Below, one piece after another: positions 7,853-17,665 of a DNA stretch of 51,403 nucleotides; the first letter of the stretch is position 1; each line of letters starts with the position of its first letter. Made by a program: the position numbers and the translations under genes. The notes under the pieces are model-generated. The model was not told where the DNA came from and did not search any database. It was given only the letters and a program-made list of their open reading frames with translations. Origin of the DNA: Myxococcales bacterium UBA1660 (GTDB lineage: Bacteria; Myxococcota_A; Polyangia; Polyangiales; Houyiibacteriaceae); NCBI GenBank assembly GCA_002320815.1, contig DCLA01000090.1:1-51403 (forward strand). Reading direction: 5' to 3'.

Positions 7853-9322
7853 ATGGCTTCCGCCGCACCGATTCACGAGCTCGGCGAGCGCAGCCTCCTG
7901 CCGCCCGGCACCACCTTCAACGACGTCACCGAGGCCGTGTGCCGCTTGACGGAGGAGAAGGCGCCGCGTGGCTGGTGGGTGCTCTTCCTCCCCTCCGTCG
8001 CCCTCCTCGGGCTGATGCTCTCCTGCATCGTCTACCTACTCTCGATGGGTATCGGTGTCTGGGGTAACAACACCCCGGCCTACTGGGCCTGGGACATCAC
8101 CAACTTCGTGTGGTGGATCGGCATCGGCCACGCCGGCACGCTCATCAGCGCCATCCTCTTCCTCTTCCGGCAGAACTGGCGAACGAGCATCAACCGCTTC
8201 GCGGAGGCGATGACCGTCTTCGCGGTGTTGTGCGCGGCCATCTTCCCCGCGCTCCATACCGGCCGGCCCTGGTTCGACTACTACCTGGCCCCGCTGCCCA
8301 ACCAGATGGGCATCTGGCCGAACTTCAAGTCCCCGCTGATGTGGGACGTGTTCGCGGTCAACACCTACCTGACCATCTCGGTCATCTTCTGGTACGTCGG
8401 CCTCATCCCCGACCTCGCGACCCTCCGGGACCGCAGCAAGACCCTGCTCCGCAAGCGCATCTACGGCGCGCTGGCCCTGGGGTGGCGTGGTTCGCACCGT
8501 CACTGGCAGCACTACGAGCGCGCGTACCTCATCTTCGCCGCCATCTCGACGCCGCTCGTGCTCTCGGTGCACTCGATCGTTTCGTTCGACTTCGCGACGT
8601 CGGTCATGCCCGGCTGGCACACCACCATCTTCCCGCCGTACTTCGTCGCTGGCGCGGTGTTCTCGGGCTTCGCGCTCGTGCTCACGCTGATGCTCATCGT
8701 GCGCAGCGTCTTCAAGATGCACTCGCTGGTGACCATCAAGCACATGGACTTGATGAACAAGTTCATGCTCGGGACGGGCATCATGGTCGGCTACGCCTAC
8801 GCGATGGAGTTCTTCATCGCCTGGTACTCCGGCAACCCCTACGAGTCGTGGGTCTTCTTCCACAACCGTCTGGGCTTCGGCTACCTCGACCAGGAGGGCA
8901 ACTGGGGTCCGCTCTGGTGGAGCTACTGGGCCATGGTGAGCTGCAACGTCATCGCCCCCCAGCTCTTCTGGTTCAAGAAGGTGCGGACCAGCGTCCCCGC
9001 GATGTTCGTCATCACCATCTTCATCAACATCGGCATGTGGTTCGAGCGCTTCGTCATCATCGTGACCTCGCTCTACCGGGACTTCCTGCCGGGCTCCTGG
9101 GGCTCGTTCCACGCCACCTGGATCGACATCCTCCTCTACATGGGGACCTTCGGGCTCTTCTTCACCCTCTTCCTCCTCTTCATCCGGTGGGTGCCGATGA
9201 TCGCCATCGCCGAGGTGAAGGCGACTCTTCCCCACGCCCACCCTCACCACGCCGGTGACGACCACGCCGAGGACCACCCCGCGGCCCTCGGTACGGTCGA
9301 CGCCCCGGCTCCCGCCGAGTGA
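7853..9322 (+). CDS. ActC, NrfD-like integral membrane quinol-binding subunit
   Basis: A 489-residue NrfD/PsrC-family membrane protein with about ten membrane segments, beginning near residue 44. In alternative complex III, ActC is one of two such subunits and is the likely site of quinol oxidation, next to the ActB iron-sulphur chain. Conserved-looking stretches include GVWGNNTPAYWAWDITNFVW, GIGHAGTLISA and FPALHTGRPWFDYYLAPLPN. The C-terminal 40 residues are His/Asp/Ala-rich and cytoplasmic or periplasmic. It starts 2 nt after the actB stop, so translation is probably coupled. Its partner paralogue is ActF. Confidence 0.95.
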   Translation: MASAAPIHELGERSLLPPGTTFNDVTEAVCRLTEEKAPRGWWVLFLPSVALLGLMLSCIVYLLSMGIGVWGNNTPAYWAWDITNFVWWIGIGHAGTLISAILFLFRQNWRTSINRFAEAMTVFAVLCAAIFPALHTGRPWFDYYLAPLPNQMGIWPNFKSPLMWDVFAVNTYLTISVIFWYVGLIPDLATLRDRSKTLLRKRIYGALALGWRGSHRHWQHYERAYLIFAAISTPLVLSVHSIVSFDFATSVMPGWHTTIFPPYFVAGAVFSGFALVLTLMLIVRSVFKMHSLVTIKHMDLMNKFMLGTGIMVGYAYAMEFFIAWYSGNPYESWVFFHNRLGFGYLDQEGNWGPLWWSYWAMVSCNVIAPQLFWFKKVRTSVPAMFVITIFINIGMWFERFVIIVTSLYRDFLPGSWGSFHATWIDILLYMGTFGLFFTLFLLFIRWVPMIAIAEVKATLPHAHPHHAGDDHAEDHPAALGTVDAPAPAE

Positions 9323-9336
9323 ACGAGAGCTGAACC

Positions 9337-10350
9337 ATGGCGAACGACGACAAGAAGACCAAGCCGGTGAAGAAGACCCTCATGGGGGTCGCGCCGGTCA
9401 GCGACGAGCAGGCCGATTCGGCCGCTTCCACCAAGGCCGCCAAGCCGGATCTCTCCGGCGCCACGCCCGGTGAGCAGGTGACCCAGGCCGCCGCCGAAGA
9501 GGCGGCCGCCGGGGCCGAGCTCGCCGCCGCCAAGGCCGAGAGCGACCCCGCCGAGCGGAAGGTCAAGGCCGAGGTGGCCGCCGCCAAGGCGGCCGAGGCC
9601 AAGGCCGACGCCGAGAAGGCCGCCGCCAACGCCGAGGCCACCAGCGACGACGCCGCCAAGGCCGGCGCGGGCATGGTCGCGGCCGACGCGGCCAAGACCC
9701 GGGCCGCCGCCCTCGAGGAGGCCGCCGACGCCGAGGCCGCGGTCGCGCATCCGAAGAAGAAGGGCGCCACGCTGGCGGCTCGCGACACCGCGACCGCCGA
9801 CGAGGAGCCCACCTCCCGCCCGGCGCTCTTCCTCGCCGAATACGAGACCCCCGACGACCTCGTCCACGCGGCCGAGCAGGTCCGGGACGCGGGCTACGAG
9901 AAGTGGGACTGCCACACCCCGTACCCGGTCCACGGCCTCGACCAGGCCATGGGCCTCTCCGAGACCAAGATCGGCTTCATCAGCTTCGTCTGCGGCATGG
10001 TCGGTCTCGTCAGCGCCGTGCTGATGATTCAGTACATGAACAACTGGGACTACCCGATCATCATCGGCGGCAAGCCGCCTGGGTCCTTCCCCTCGATGGT
10101 CCCCATCATGTTCGAGCTGACGGTCCTCCTGACCGGTTTCGGCACGCTCTTCGGGCTGCTGCACCTCGCGCGGCTCCCCATGCACCACCACCCCATCTTC
10201 GAGAGCGACCGTTTCGAGGCCGCGACCGACGACCGCTTCTTCATCAGCATCGAGACTCAGGACCCGAAGTTCGACCTGAAGAAGACCCGGGCGCTCCTCG
10301 AGAAGACGCACCCGAGCCACCTCGAGCTCGTCGAGGAGGAGATCGCGTGA
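9337..10350 (+). CDS. ActD with a long Ala/Lys/Glu N-terminal extension
   Basis: Membrane subunit of alternative complex III. The conserved ActD (DUF3341) part is residues about 161-337: an alpha/beta start (ALFLAEYETPDDLVHAAEQV), two membrane segments (about 210-232 and 250-275) and the HHHP element. ActD proteins are usually about 170-200 residues; here some 160 residues precede the domain. They are low-complexity, nearly all Ala, Lys, Glu and Asp (AAKAAEAKADAEKAAANAEA and similar), and likely a long charged helix or disordered arm. The ATG at 9337, 14 nt after actC, opens the extension and the codon use matches the rest, so it seems genuine. The stop overlaps the actE start. Confidence 0.93.
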   Translation: MANDDKKTKPVKKTLMGVAPVSDEQADSAASTKAAKPDLSGATPGEQVTQAAAEEAAAGAELAAAKAESDPAERKVKAEVAAAKAAEAKADAEKAAANAEATSDDAAKAGAGMVAADAAKTRAAALEEAADAEAAVAHPKKKGATLAARDTATADEEPTSRPALFLAEYETPDDLVHAAEQVRDAGYEKWDCHTPYPVHGLDQAMGLSETKIGFISFVCGMVGLVSAVLMIQYMNNWDYPIIIGGKPPGSFPSMVPIMFELTVLLTGFGTLFGLLHLARLPMHHHPIFESDRFEAATDDRFFISIETQDPKFDLKKTRALLEKTHPSHLELVEEEIA

Positions 10351-11075
10351 AGTACTTGAACGCCACCCTCTGGCTGACCGTCGGCGCGGTCCTCCTGGGC
10401 GCCTGCACCGGGCAGCGCTCCGAGGAGCCGCCCATCGTGCCCATTCGGGGCATGTACAACCAGCCCCGCTACGACGCTCAGGAGAAGAGCGCCTTCTTCC
10501 AGGACCACCGCAACATGCGGCCTCCGGTCGAGGGCGCGGTCGCCCGCGAGATGCCGGTCAACGGCAGCCTCCTCACCGGCCGGACCGACGACGGGAGCCA
10601 GTGGCTCCTCGAGGTCCCCGGCGAGGTCGTCCGCGACTTCCACCCGGCCATCGACCAGGAGGACTTCGACCGCACGCGGCAGAGCCCGCGTCGCTCGACC
10701 CGCACCTGGGACCAGCTCCTCCCGGACGAGCAGGCCGCCGCGCGCGGCGCCATGCTCGAGCGCGGTCACGAGCGCTTCGACATCTACTGCGCCCCCTGCC
10801 ACGGCTTCGACGGCGTCGGCCGCGGCATGATCGCCACCCGGGCCGAGCTGCTGTCCACCAACGGCACCGACCCTGGCTCGGCACAGCTCCTTCCGCCCAA
10901 CCTCCACGAGGCCAGCTACCGCGGCCTGCCGGACGGGCAGATCTACGCCACCATCACCAACGGCGTGCGCAACATGCCCGCCTACTCGCAGTCCATCCCG
11001 ATGGAAGACCGCTGGGCCATCGTCAGCTACGTTCGCGCGCTGCAGCTCAGCCAGGCTTCGAGGCCGAACCGATGA
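10347..11075 (+). CDS. ActE, monohaem cytochrome c lipoprotein of alternative complex III
   Basis: A 242-residue periplasmic cytochrome c subunit. GTG start at 10347, overlapping the actD stop. The N-terminus is a signal with lipobox LLGAC (Cys about 20), so it is membrane-anchored by lipid. The haem site is CAPCH at 148-152 and the probable axial Met is in RNMPAY near residue 213. The segment between lipobox and haem domain (about 20-130) has the conserved-looking RGMYNQPRYDAQEKS stretch. ActE would pass electrons from the complex to the cytochrome domain of CoxB. Its stop overlaps the actF start. Confidence 0.94.
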   Translation: MKYLNATLWLTVGAVLLGACTGQRSEEPPIVPIRGMYNQPRYDAQEKSAFFQDHRNMRPPVEGAVAREMPVNGSLLTGRTDDGSQWLLEVPGEVVRDFHPAIDQEDFDRTRQSPRRSTRTWDQLLPDEQAAARGAMLERGHERFDIYCAPCHGFDGVGRGMIATRAELLSTNGTDPGSAQLLPPNLHEASYRGLPDGQIYATITNGVRNMPAYSQSIPMEDRWAIVSYVRALQLSQASRPNR

Positions 11076-12475
11076 GCGACTCCAAGAAGGCTCCCGCCAA
11101 GAAGAGCGGCGCCAAGAGCGCCCCGTACACCGCCCCCGAGGGTAGCTTCTGGGCCAAGGCCTGGACGCTGCCGGCGGCGCTGGCCGCCCTGGGCCTCGTG
11201 CTGACCCTGGTCTTCGGGCTGATGGGCAACGTCGACCGGCTCGGCTACGCCTACCTCTTCGCGCTGATGACCTGCCTCACCTTCGTCTTCGGTGGGCTCT
11301 TCCTGGTCATCGCCGAGCACCTCACCGCCGGTCACTGGGGCGTCACCACCCGACGCATCCCCGAGATCGTGATGAGCGGCGTGCCGGTCCTCTTCGTCCT
11401 GGCCATCCCCCTCTTCGCCGGCGTCTACACCGGCTCCTTCACCATGTACGACGAGTGGATGCACGTGCATCACTCGGAGCACGCCCCGGACGGCGCCGAC
11501 GCGCCGCTCGAGGAGGGTCACGAGGAGCACGAAGACCCCGAGGCGAGCCTCTTCGAAGCCACCGTCGCGCACGCGCAGCACGGGGAGGCCGAAGGGGAGG
11601 GCGAGCACGAGGTGCACCACACCCCGCAGTTCGAGGAGCTCCACCACCACACCCTGGAGAAGAAGTCGGGCTACCTCGCGCCGACCGGCTGGGGCGTTCG
11701 CGCGCTGGTCTACTTCCTCGTCTGGATGCTCCTGGCCTTCTTCTACTTCCGCACCAGCCGGAAGCAGGACGAGACCAAGGACCTGCAGCTCACCAACAAG
11801 ATGAAGAAGTGGGCGCCGCTCTCGGCCATCGCCTTCGGTCTCACGCTCACCTTCGCGGCGTTCGACTGGATGATGAGCCTCGAGCCGACCTGGTACTCCA
11901 CCATCTTCGGCGTGGTCATCTTCGCGGGCTCCGCCGTGGGCATCCTCGCCTTCACGGTCATCATCGCCATCAGCCTCATCCAGCGCGGCGTCGTCGGGAA
12001 GGCCATGAACGTCGAGCACGTGCACGACCTCGGCAAGCTGCTCTTCGGCTTCATGTGCTTCTGGGCCTACACGAGCTTCTCGCAGTGGATGCTCATCTGG
12101 TACGCCGGCATCCCCGAGGAAGCCACCTGGTTCCACAAGCGCTGGGAAGGCGGCTGGCAGTTCTGGAGCCTGATGCTCATGCTCGGCCACTTCGCGCTGC
12201 CCTTCTACTTCCTCATCTCCCGGATGGTGAAGCGGCGCCTGCCCCTCATGATGATGGGCGCCATCTGGCTCCTTATCATGCACATCGCGGACATCTACTT
12301 CTACGTGATGCCCCAGTTCGGCGCGCTCACCCTGCGCCCCGTGGACTTCGGCGCCCTGATGTTCGTCGGCGGGATCTTCTTCGCCTACGTCTTCTGGCAG
12401 CTCGGCCGACTCCCCCTCATCCCGCTCGGGGACCCGCGCCTCCAGCGCTCCCTCGACCACCACCAGAGCCACTGA
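11072..12475 (+). CDS. ActF, second NrfD-like membrane subunit, with a His/Glu-rich loop
   Basis: A 467-residue NrfD-like paralogue of ActC with about ten membrane segments. The first two segments (about 32-55 and 60-82) follow a Lys/Ala-rich cytoplasmic start. Between the segment near 110-122 and the next at about 212 there is a loop of roughly 75 residues (about 127-200) crowded with His, Glu and Asp (for example EEGHEEHEDPEASL and HEVHHTPQFEELHHH). The rest is conventional: FDWMMSLEPTWYSTIFGV, FWAYTSFSQWMLIWYAGIPE. The start overlaps the actE stop. The loop may bind metal ions or contact partner subunits, which is inference. Confidence 0.93.
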   Translation: MSDSKKAPAKKSGAKSAPYTAPEGSFWAKAWTLPAALAALGLVLTLVFGLMGNVDRLGYAYLFALMTCLTFVFGGLFLVIAEHLTAGHWGVTTRRIPEIVMSGVPVLFVLAIPLFAGVYTGSFTMYDEWMHVHHSEHAPDGADAPLEEGHEEHEDPEASLFEATVAHAQHGEAEGEGEHEVHHTPQFEELHHHTLEKKSGYLAPTGWGVRALVYFLVWMLLAFFYFRTSRKQDETKDLQLTNKMKKWAPLSAIAFGLTLTFAAFDWMMSLEPTWYSTIFGVVIFAGSAVGILAFTVIIAISLIQRGVVGKAMNVEHVHDLGKLLFGFMCFWAYTSFSQWMLIWYAGIPEEATWFHKRWEGGWQFWSLMLMLGHFALPFYFLISRMVKRRLPLMMMGAIWLLIMHIADIYFYVMPQFGALTLRPVDFGALMFVGGIFFAYVFWQLGRLPLIPLGDPRLQRSLDHHQSH

Positions 12476-12487
12476 CGGATAGCCATC

Positions 12488-13102
12488 ATGGGTTTCGAGA
12501 AGACAGAGCCTAGAAACAACCAGATCCTCCTCTGGGGTGTGGTCTCGGTCATCACGCTCTTCGCGCTGGTGCCCCTCTTCCACAGCTACTTCGGCATCGC
12601 CTTCGGGGCCGAGCTCACCGACAAGGTCGAGGGGCGTCCCAACACCGAGTACGAGGACCTCCGCGACACCCAGCGGGGGCACCTCGGTGACGCTCCGGTG
12701 AGCATCGAGGCAGCCATGCAGCAGCTGGCCACCCGCGGTCGCGTGGGCACCCCGGTCATGCCGCGGCCCAACGACGGGCCCGAGATGTCCGAGGAGGACT
12801 ACGAGGCGAGCCTCGCCCCCCTCACCGGGTGGTCCCGCTTGGCGAACGAGCGCCGCACCGAGGCGGCCCGTCGCGCGATGCGGCGTCGCCGCGTCCCCGT
12901 CGAGCCCGAGGCGGCCTCCCTCGAGGACGTCGTCCGCGAAGGCGCCGACGCCCCCTCCGTGGAGGTCGAGGATCGCCCGGTGGTGGTCCCGACGAACGAG
13001 CCCGTCGAGGCTCCCCCCGCCCGGCTCCCGGCGACCCCCGTCCGCCCGAGCGTGATGGCCGCTGGCTCCGCGTCGGCCATGGCGGCCGCCGCGCCGGAAT
13101 GA
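12488..13102 (+). CDS. Unknown single-pass membrane protein of the act operon
   Basis: 204 residues with one membrane segment at about 12-34, then an outer part with conserved-looking motifs around residues 70-120 and an Arg run (RRTEAARRAMRRRRVP, about 120-136). The last 60 residues are a Pro/Val/Ala-rich tail. The position between actF and sco, 12 nt after actF, implies a role with the respiratory complexes, either as an accessory subunit or an assembly factor. I do not recognise a named family. The gene shows no sign of decay and has the same GC-rich codon use as its neighbours. Confidence 0.75.
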   Translation: MGFEKTEPRNNQILLWGVVSVITLFALVPLFHSYFGIAFGAELTDKVEGRPNTEYEDLRDTQRGHLGDAPVSIEAAMQQLATRGRVGTPVMPRPNDGPEMSEEDYEASLAPLTGWSRLANERRTEAARRAMRRRRVPVEPEAASLEDVVREGADAPSVEVEDRPVVVPTNEPVEAPPARLPATPVRPSVMAAGSASAMAAAAPE

Positions 13103-13122
13103 CCCCAGACTGACCTCCGACC

Positions 13123-14004
13123 ATGCGTATCCCTTCCTCGATCCTGCTGCTCCTCGCGCTCGCCGCTCCGGCGACCGTGGGCGCGCAGCGTTTCGAGGCG
13201 GCGGAGCGGGTGCAGGAGGTCCCCGGTCTCGACCGGGTAGGGGTCGACGAGCACCTCGACGAGGAGCTCCCGCTCGATACGGAGTTCACCGACTCGGAGG
13301 GCCGCACGGTCCGCCTCGGCGACCTCTTCGACGGCGAGCGCCCGGTGATGCTCACCTTCAGCTACCACTCTTGCCCGACCCTCTGCTCCATGGTGCTCGA
13401 TGCCACCGTCAACGCGGCCAAGGAGCAGGACTGGACCATCGGGGACGAGTTCGTCGCGGTGAACATCTCCATCGACCCGCGCGACACGCCGGCCAAGGCC
13501 GCCGAGAAGCAGCGGGAGATCCTGGAGAAGTACGGTCGCGACGTCGGGGGCGAGTGGCACTTCCTCGTCGGTGACGAGGAGGCCAGCGCGGCCGTGGCCC
13601 GCGCCGCCGGCTTTCGGTACTTCTACGACGAGCGCGTCCAGCAGTACGCGCATCCGGCGACGCTGATGCTCCTCACGCCGCAAGGCAAGATGGCCCGTTA
13701 TCTCTACGGGCTGCGCTTCGAGCCGAACGACGTGAAGTTCGGCCTCCTGGAGGCGGCCGACGGAAAGAGCATCTCGACGACGGAACAGATCCTCCTCTAC
13801 TGCTACACCTACGACCCGAACGAGCAGAGCTACGTCCCCGTGGCCATGAACATCATGAAGCTCGGCGGGGTCCTCACGGTGCTGATCCTCGGCGCCTTCC
13901 TCATCATCCTCTGGCGGCGCGAGCGCCGTCGGTCCCAGGCCGAGCGTGACGACCACGCGAAGCCGCACCCGTCTTCCCCGGAGCTCCGCCAAGCGGATCT
14001 CTGA
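13123..14004 (+). CDS. Sco/SenC copper chaperone for the CuA site
   Basis: A 293-residue thioredoxin-fold copper chaperone. There is a signal peptide at residues 1-22, then the Sco domain with the copper-binding CPTLC (C84 and C88) and the distal His ligand H177 in the YAHP context. A membrane segment at about 245-265 and a basic tail close the protein, so it is anchored at the C-terminus, an arrangement common in operons with alternative complex III. It should load copper into CoxB, whose gene follows 24 nt later. Copper chemistry is inferred from the three intact ligands. Confidence 0.93.
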   Translation: MRIPSSILLLLALAAPATVGAQRFEAAERVQEVPGLDRVGVDEHLDEELPLDTEFTDSEGRTVRLGDLFDGERPVMLTFSYHSCPTLCSMVLDATVNAAKEQDWTIGDEFVAVNISIDPRDTPAKAAEKQREILEKYGRDVGGEWHFLVGDEEASAAVARAAGFRYFYDERVQQYAHPATLMLLTPQGKMARYLYGLRFEPNDVKFGLLEAADGKSISTTEQILLYCYTYDPNEQSYVPVAMNIMKLGGVLTVLILGAFLIILWRRERRRSQAERDDHAKPHPSSPELRQADL

Positions 14005-14028
14005 GCAGCACCCCTACCGAGCACACTC

Positions 14029-15132
14029 ATGGACGAGAACAACCTTCCCGAAGGAACGCTCCAGCTCCCGCCCCAGTGGTCGACCCTCGCGCCCGAGGTC
14101 GATGAGATGTACTACTTCATCTACTGGGTCAGCGTCGCCTTCACCGTGGTGATCTTCGCCGCGATGATCTACTTCATGTGGAAGTACCGGCGGCGTCCGG
14201 GCCTCAAGGCCAAGCCCACCGGTCACAGCACCGCGCTGGAGATCGGCTGGACCTTCGCGCCGCTGATCCTCCTGGTGGTCCTCTTCCACCAGGGCTTCAC
14301 CGGGTACGTCCGGGGCGCGGTCGCGCCCGAGGACTCCATCGAGGTCCGGGTCCGCGGCATGCAGTGGAACTGGGAGTTCGAGCACCGGGGTGGGGTCATC
14401 GACGACCTCAACTACCTCCGGGTGCCGGTGAACACGCCGGTCCGCCTGATCATGAGCTCCTCGGACGTGCTCCACTCGTTCTTCGTCCCCGCCTTCCGCG
14501 TGAAGCGCGACGTCGTCCCGGGCATGTACTCGACCCTCTGGTTCGAGGCGACTCAGGAGACCCCGGACATCCAGTGCGAGTCCGACGCCGACTGCCCCGA
14601 GGGCCTCTGGTGTGGCAACACCCCGCCCGGCGGCGAGGCCCGCGAGTGCGTGCTGCCCATCTTCTGTGCCGAGTACTGCGGCGCCCCGCGGGGCATCACC
14701 GCCAGCGCCTTCGACGAGGGCGGCCGGAACACCAACCACTCCACGATGATGGGTGACCTCAAGGTCATCACCCAGGCGGAGTACGACGAGTTCATCGAGC
14801 TCGGCCCGCCCCCGCCCGCGAGCTGTCAGGGCCGCGACGACATCAACGAGTGCTGGGGTGAGCAGATCCACCAGAGCTACTGCGTGGCCTGCCACTCCGT
14901 GGACGGCGCCACCCAGGCTCCCGCCCCCAACTGGAAGGGCCTCTTCGGCAACCAGCGCCAGTTCGTCGACGGCAGCTCGGCCACCGCGGACGAGAACTAC
15001 ATCCGCCAGTCGATCCTCCAGCCCCAGTCGCAGATCGTGCAGGGGTACAACAACGTCAACATGCCGCCCTTCCGCTTCTCGGACCGGCAGCTCGACGCCA
15101 TCATCGCTTACATGCGCTCGCTCAACGAGTGA
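14029..15132 (+). CDS. Cytochrome c oxidase subunit II with cytochrome c domain and a Cys-rich insert in the CuA site
   Basis: A 367-residue CoxB of the caa3 type. Two membrane helices (about 24-48 and 67-92) are followed by the CuA cupredoxin domain and a C-terminal cytochrome c domain (haem CVACH 285-289, probable axial Met345). The CuA ligands are all present: H149, C213, C217, H237 and M240. Their spacing is abnormal, because C217 and H237 are 20 residues apart where CuA proteins normally have 4. Just before C213 is an extra module with C183, C189, C195 and C207, pattern C-x5-C-x5-C-x11-C. Its core CESDADCPEGLWC matches modules in the lipoprotein at 976-1230. The reading frame is continuous, so this is not a frameshift. 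Copper binding with an expanded, possibly disulphide-bonded loop is inferred. Confidence 0.95.
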   Translation: MDENNLPEGTLQLPPQWSTLAPEVDEMYYFIYWVSVAFTVVIFAAMIYFMWKYRRRPGLKAKPTGHSTALEIGWTFAPLILLVVLFHQGFTGYVRGAVAPEDSIEVRVRGMQWNWEFEHRGGVIDDLNYLRVPVNTPVRLIMSSSDVLHSFFVPAFRVKRDVVPGMYSTLWFEATQETPDIQCESDADCPEGLWCGNTPPGGEARECVLPIFCAEYCGAPRGITASAFDEGGRNTNHSTMMGDLKVITQAEYDEFIELGPPPPASCQGRDDINECWGEQIHQSYCVACHSVDGATQAPAPNWKGLFGNQRQFVDGSSATADENYIRQSILQPQSQIVQGYNNVNMPPFRFSDRQLDAIIAYMRSLNE

Positions 15133-15165
15133 CCTCGGTTCGAATCGCCCTCATCGGATTGCATC

Positions 15166-16851
<1,686 letters not shown>

Positions 16852-16880
16852 GCCCGCGGCTCAACGGAGACTAGCCGACC

Positions 16881-17657
16881 ATGGCACACGCCGATCACGG
16901 GCCGAAGTACCTGGCCCACCACTTCGACACGCCCAAGCAGCAGTTCGAGTCTGCGAAGCTGGGGATGTGGCTCTTCCTCGCGCAGGAGATCCTCTTCTTC
17001 AGTGGGCTCTTCGTCGCGTACGGAGTCTTCCGCACCTGGTACCCCGAGTCGTTCAGCGTGGGCTCCCACCTGCTCGACTGGAAGATGGGCGCGCTCAACA
17101 CCGTCGTGCTCCTCTTCTCGAGCTTCACGGCCGCCATGGCGGTCCGGGCGGCTCAGATCGGTGAGCAGACGGGCGTCCCCGAGAAGGACCAGCACAAGCT
17201 CGGTGGTCGGAAGTGGACCAGCATCTTCCTGATCATCACCTTCTTCTGCGCGGCCGGCTTCATGGTCGTGAAGTACTTGGAGTACAGCCACAAGATCCAC
17301 GTGGGCACGCTCCCCGGGCAGTTCTTCGGACACCCCGGCTTCGACATGGCCAGCGTCGCTGGCGCCGAGTTCTACGAGGAGATGGAGAAGGCCGGCGCGC
17401 TGGCCTACGAGAGCGGCGGTCACGCGACCGTGCCGTTCCACCTCCGCACCTTCTTCGGCATCTACTTCGTGATGACCGGCCTGCACGGCATCCACGTGCT
17501 CATCGGCATGGGTCTCCTGCTCTGGATCCTCAAGCGGAACGCGAGCGGTGAGTTCAGCGCCGAGTACAACACCCCCGTCGACATCTTCGCCCTCTACTGG
17601 CACTTGGTCGACCTCATCTGGATCTTCCTCTTCCCGCTTCTGTACCTGATCGACTGA
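16881..17657 (+). CDS. Cytochrome c oxidase subunit III
   Basis: A 258-residue CoxC/CyoC-family membrane protein with about five to seven helices, the first near residues 28-48. The typical end is present: GIYFVMTGLHGIHVLIGMGL and DIFALYWHLVDLIWIFLFPL. It is longer than the roughly 200 residues of minimal subunit III proteins because of a hydrophilic loop at about 145-185 between helices. It stabilises subunit I. The gene sits 29 nt after coxA and 8 nt before coxD. Confidence 0.95.
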   Translation: MAHADHGPKYLAHHFDTPKQQFESAKLGMWLFLAQEILFFSGLFVAYGVFRTWYPESFSVGSHLLDWKMGALNTVVLLFSSFTAAMAVRAAQIGEQTGVPEKDQHKLGGRKWTSIFLIITFFCAAGFMVVKYLEYSHKIHVGTLPGQFFGHPGFDMASVAGAEFYEEMEKAGALAYESGGHATVPFHLRTFFGIYFVMTGLHGIHVLIGMGLLLWILKRNASGEFSAEYNTPVDIFALYWHLVDLIWIFLFPLLYLID

Positions 17658-17665
17658 GCGAAACG

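Noticed and set aside
4644..7868. A 1074-codon open frame on the minus strand opposite actB
   Set aside because: It is the GC-rich antisense shadow of a gene with clear domains. Its product is Gly/Ala/Val/Arg-rich with no motifs.
14575..14742. A frameshift in coxB explaining the odd CuA spacing
   Set aside because: The frame is continuous, all ligands are in frame, and the insert has a sensible disulphide-type pattern.
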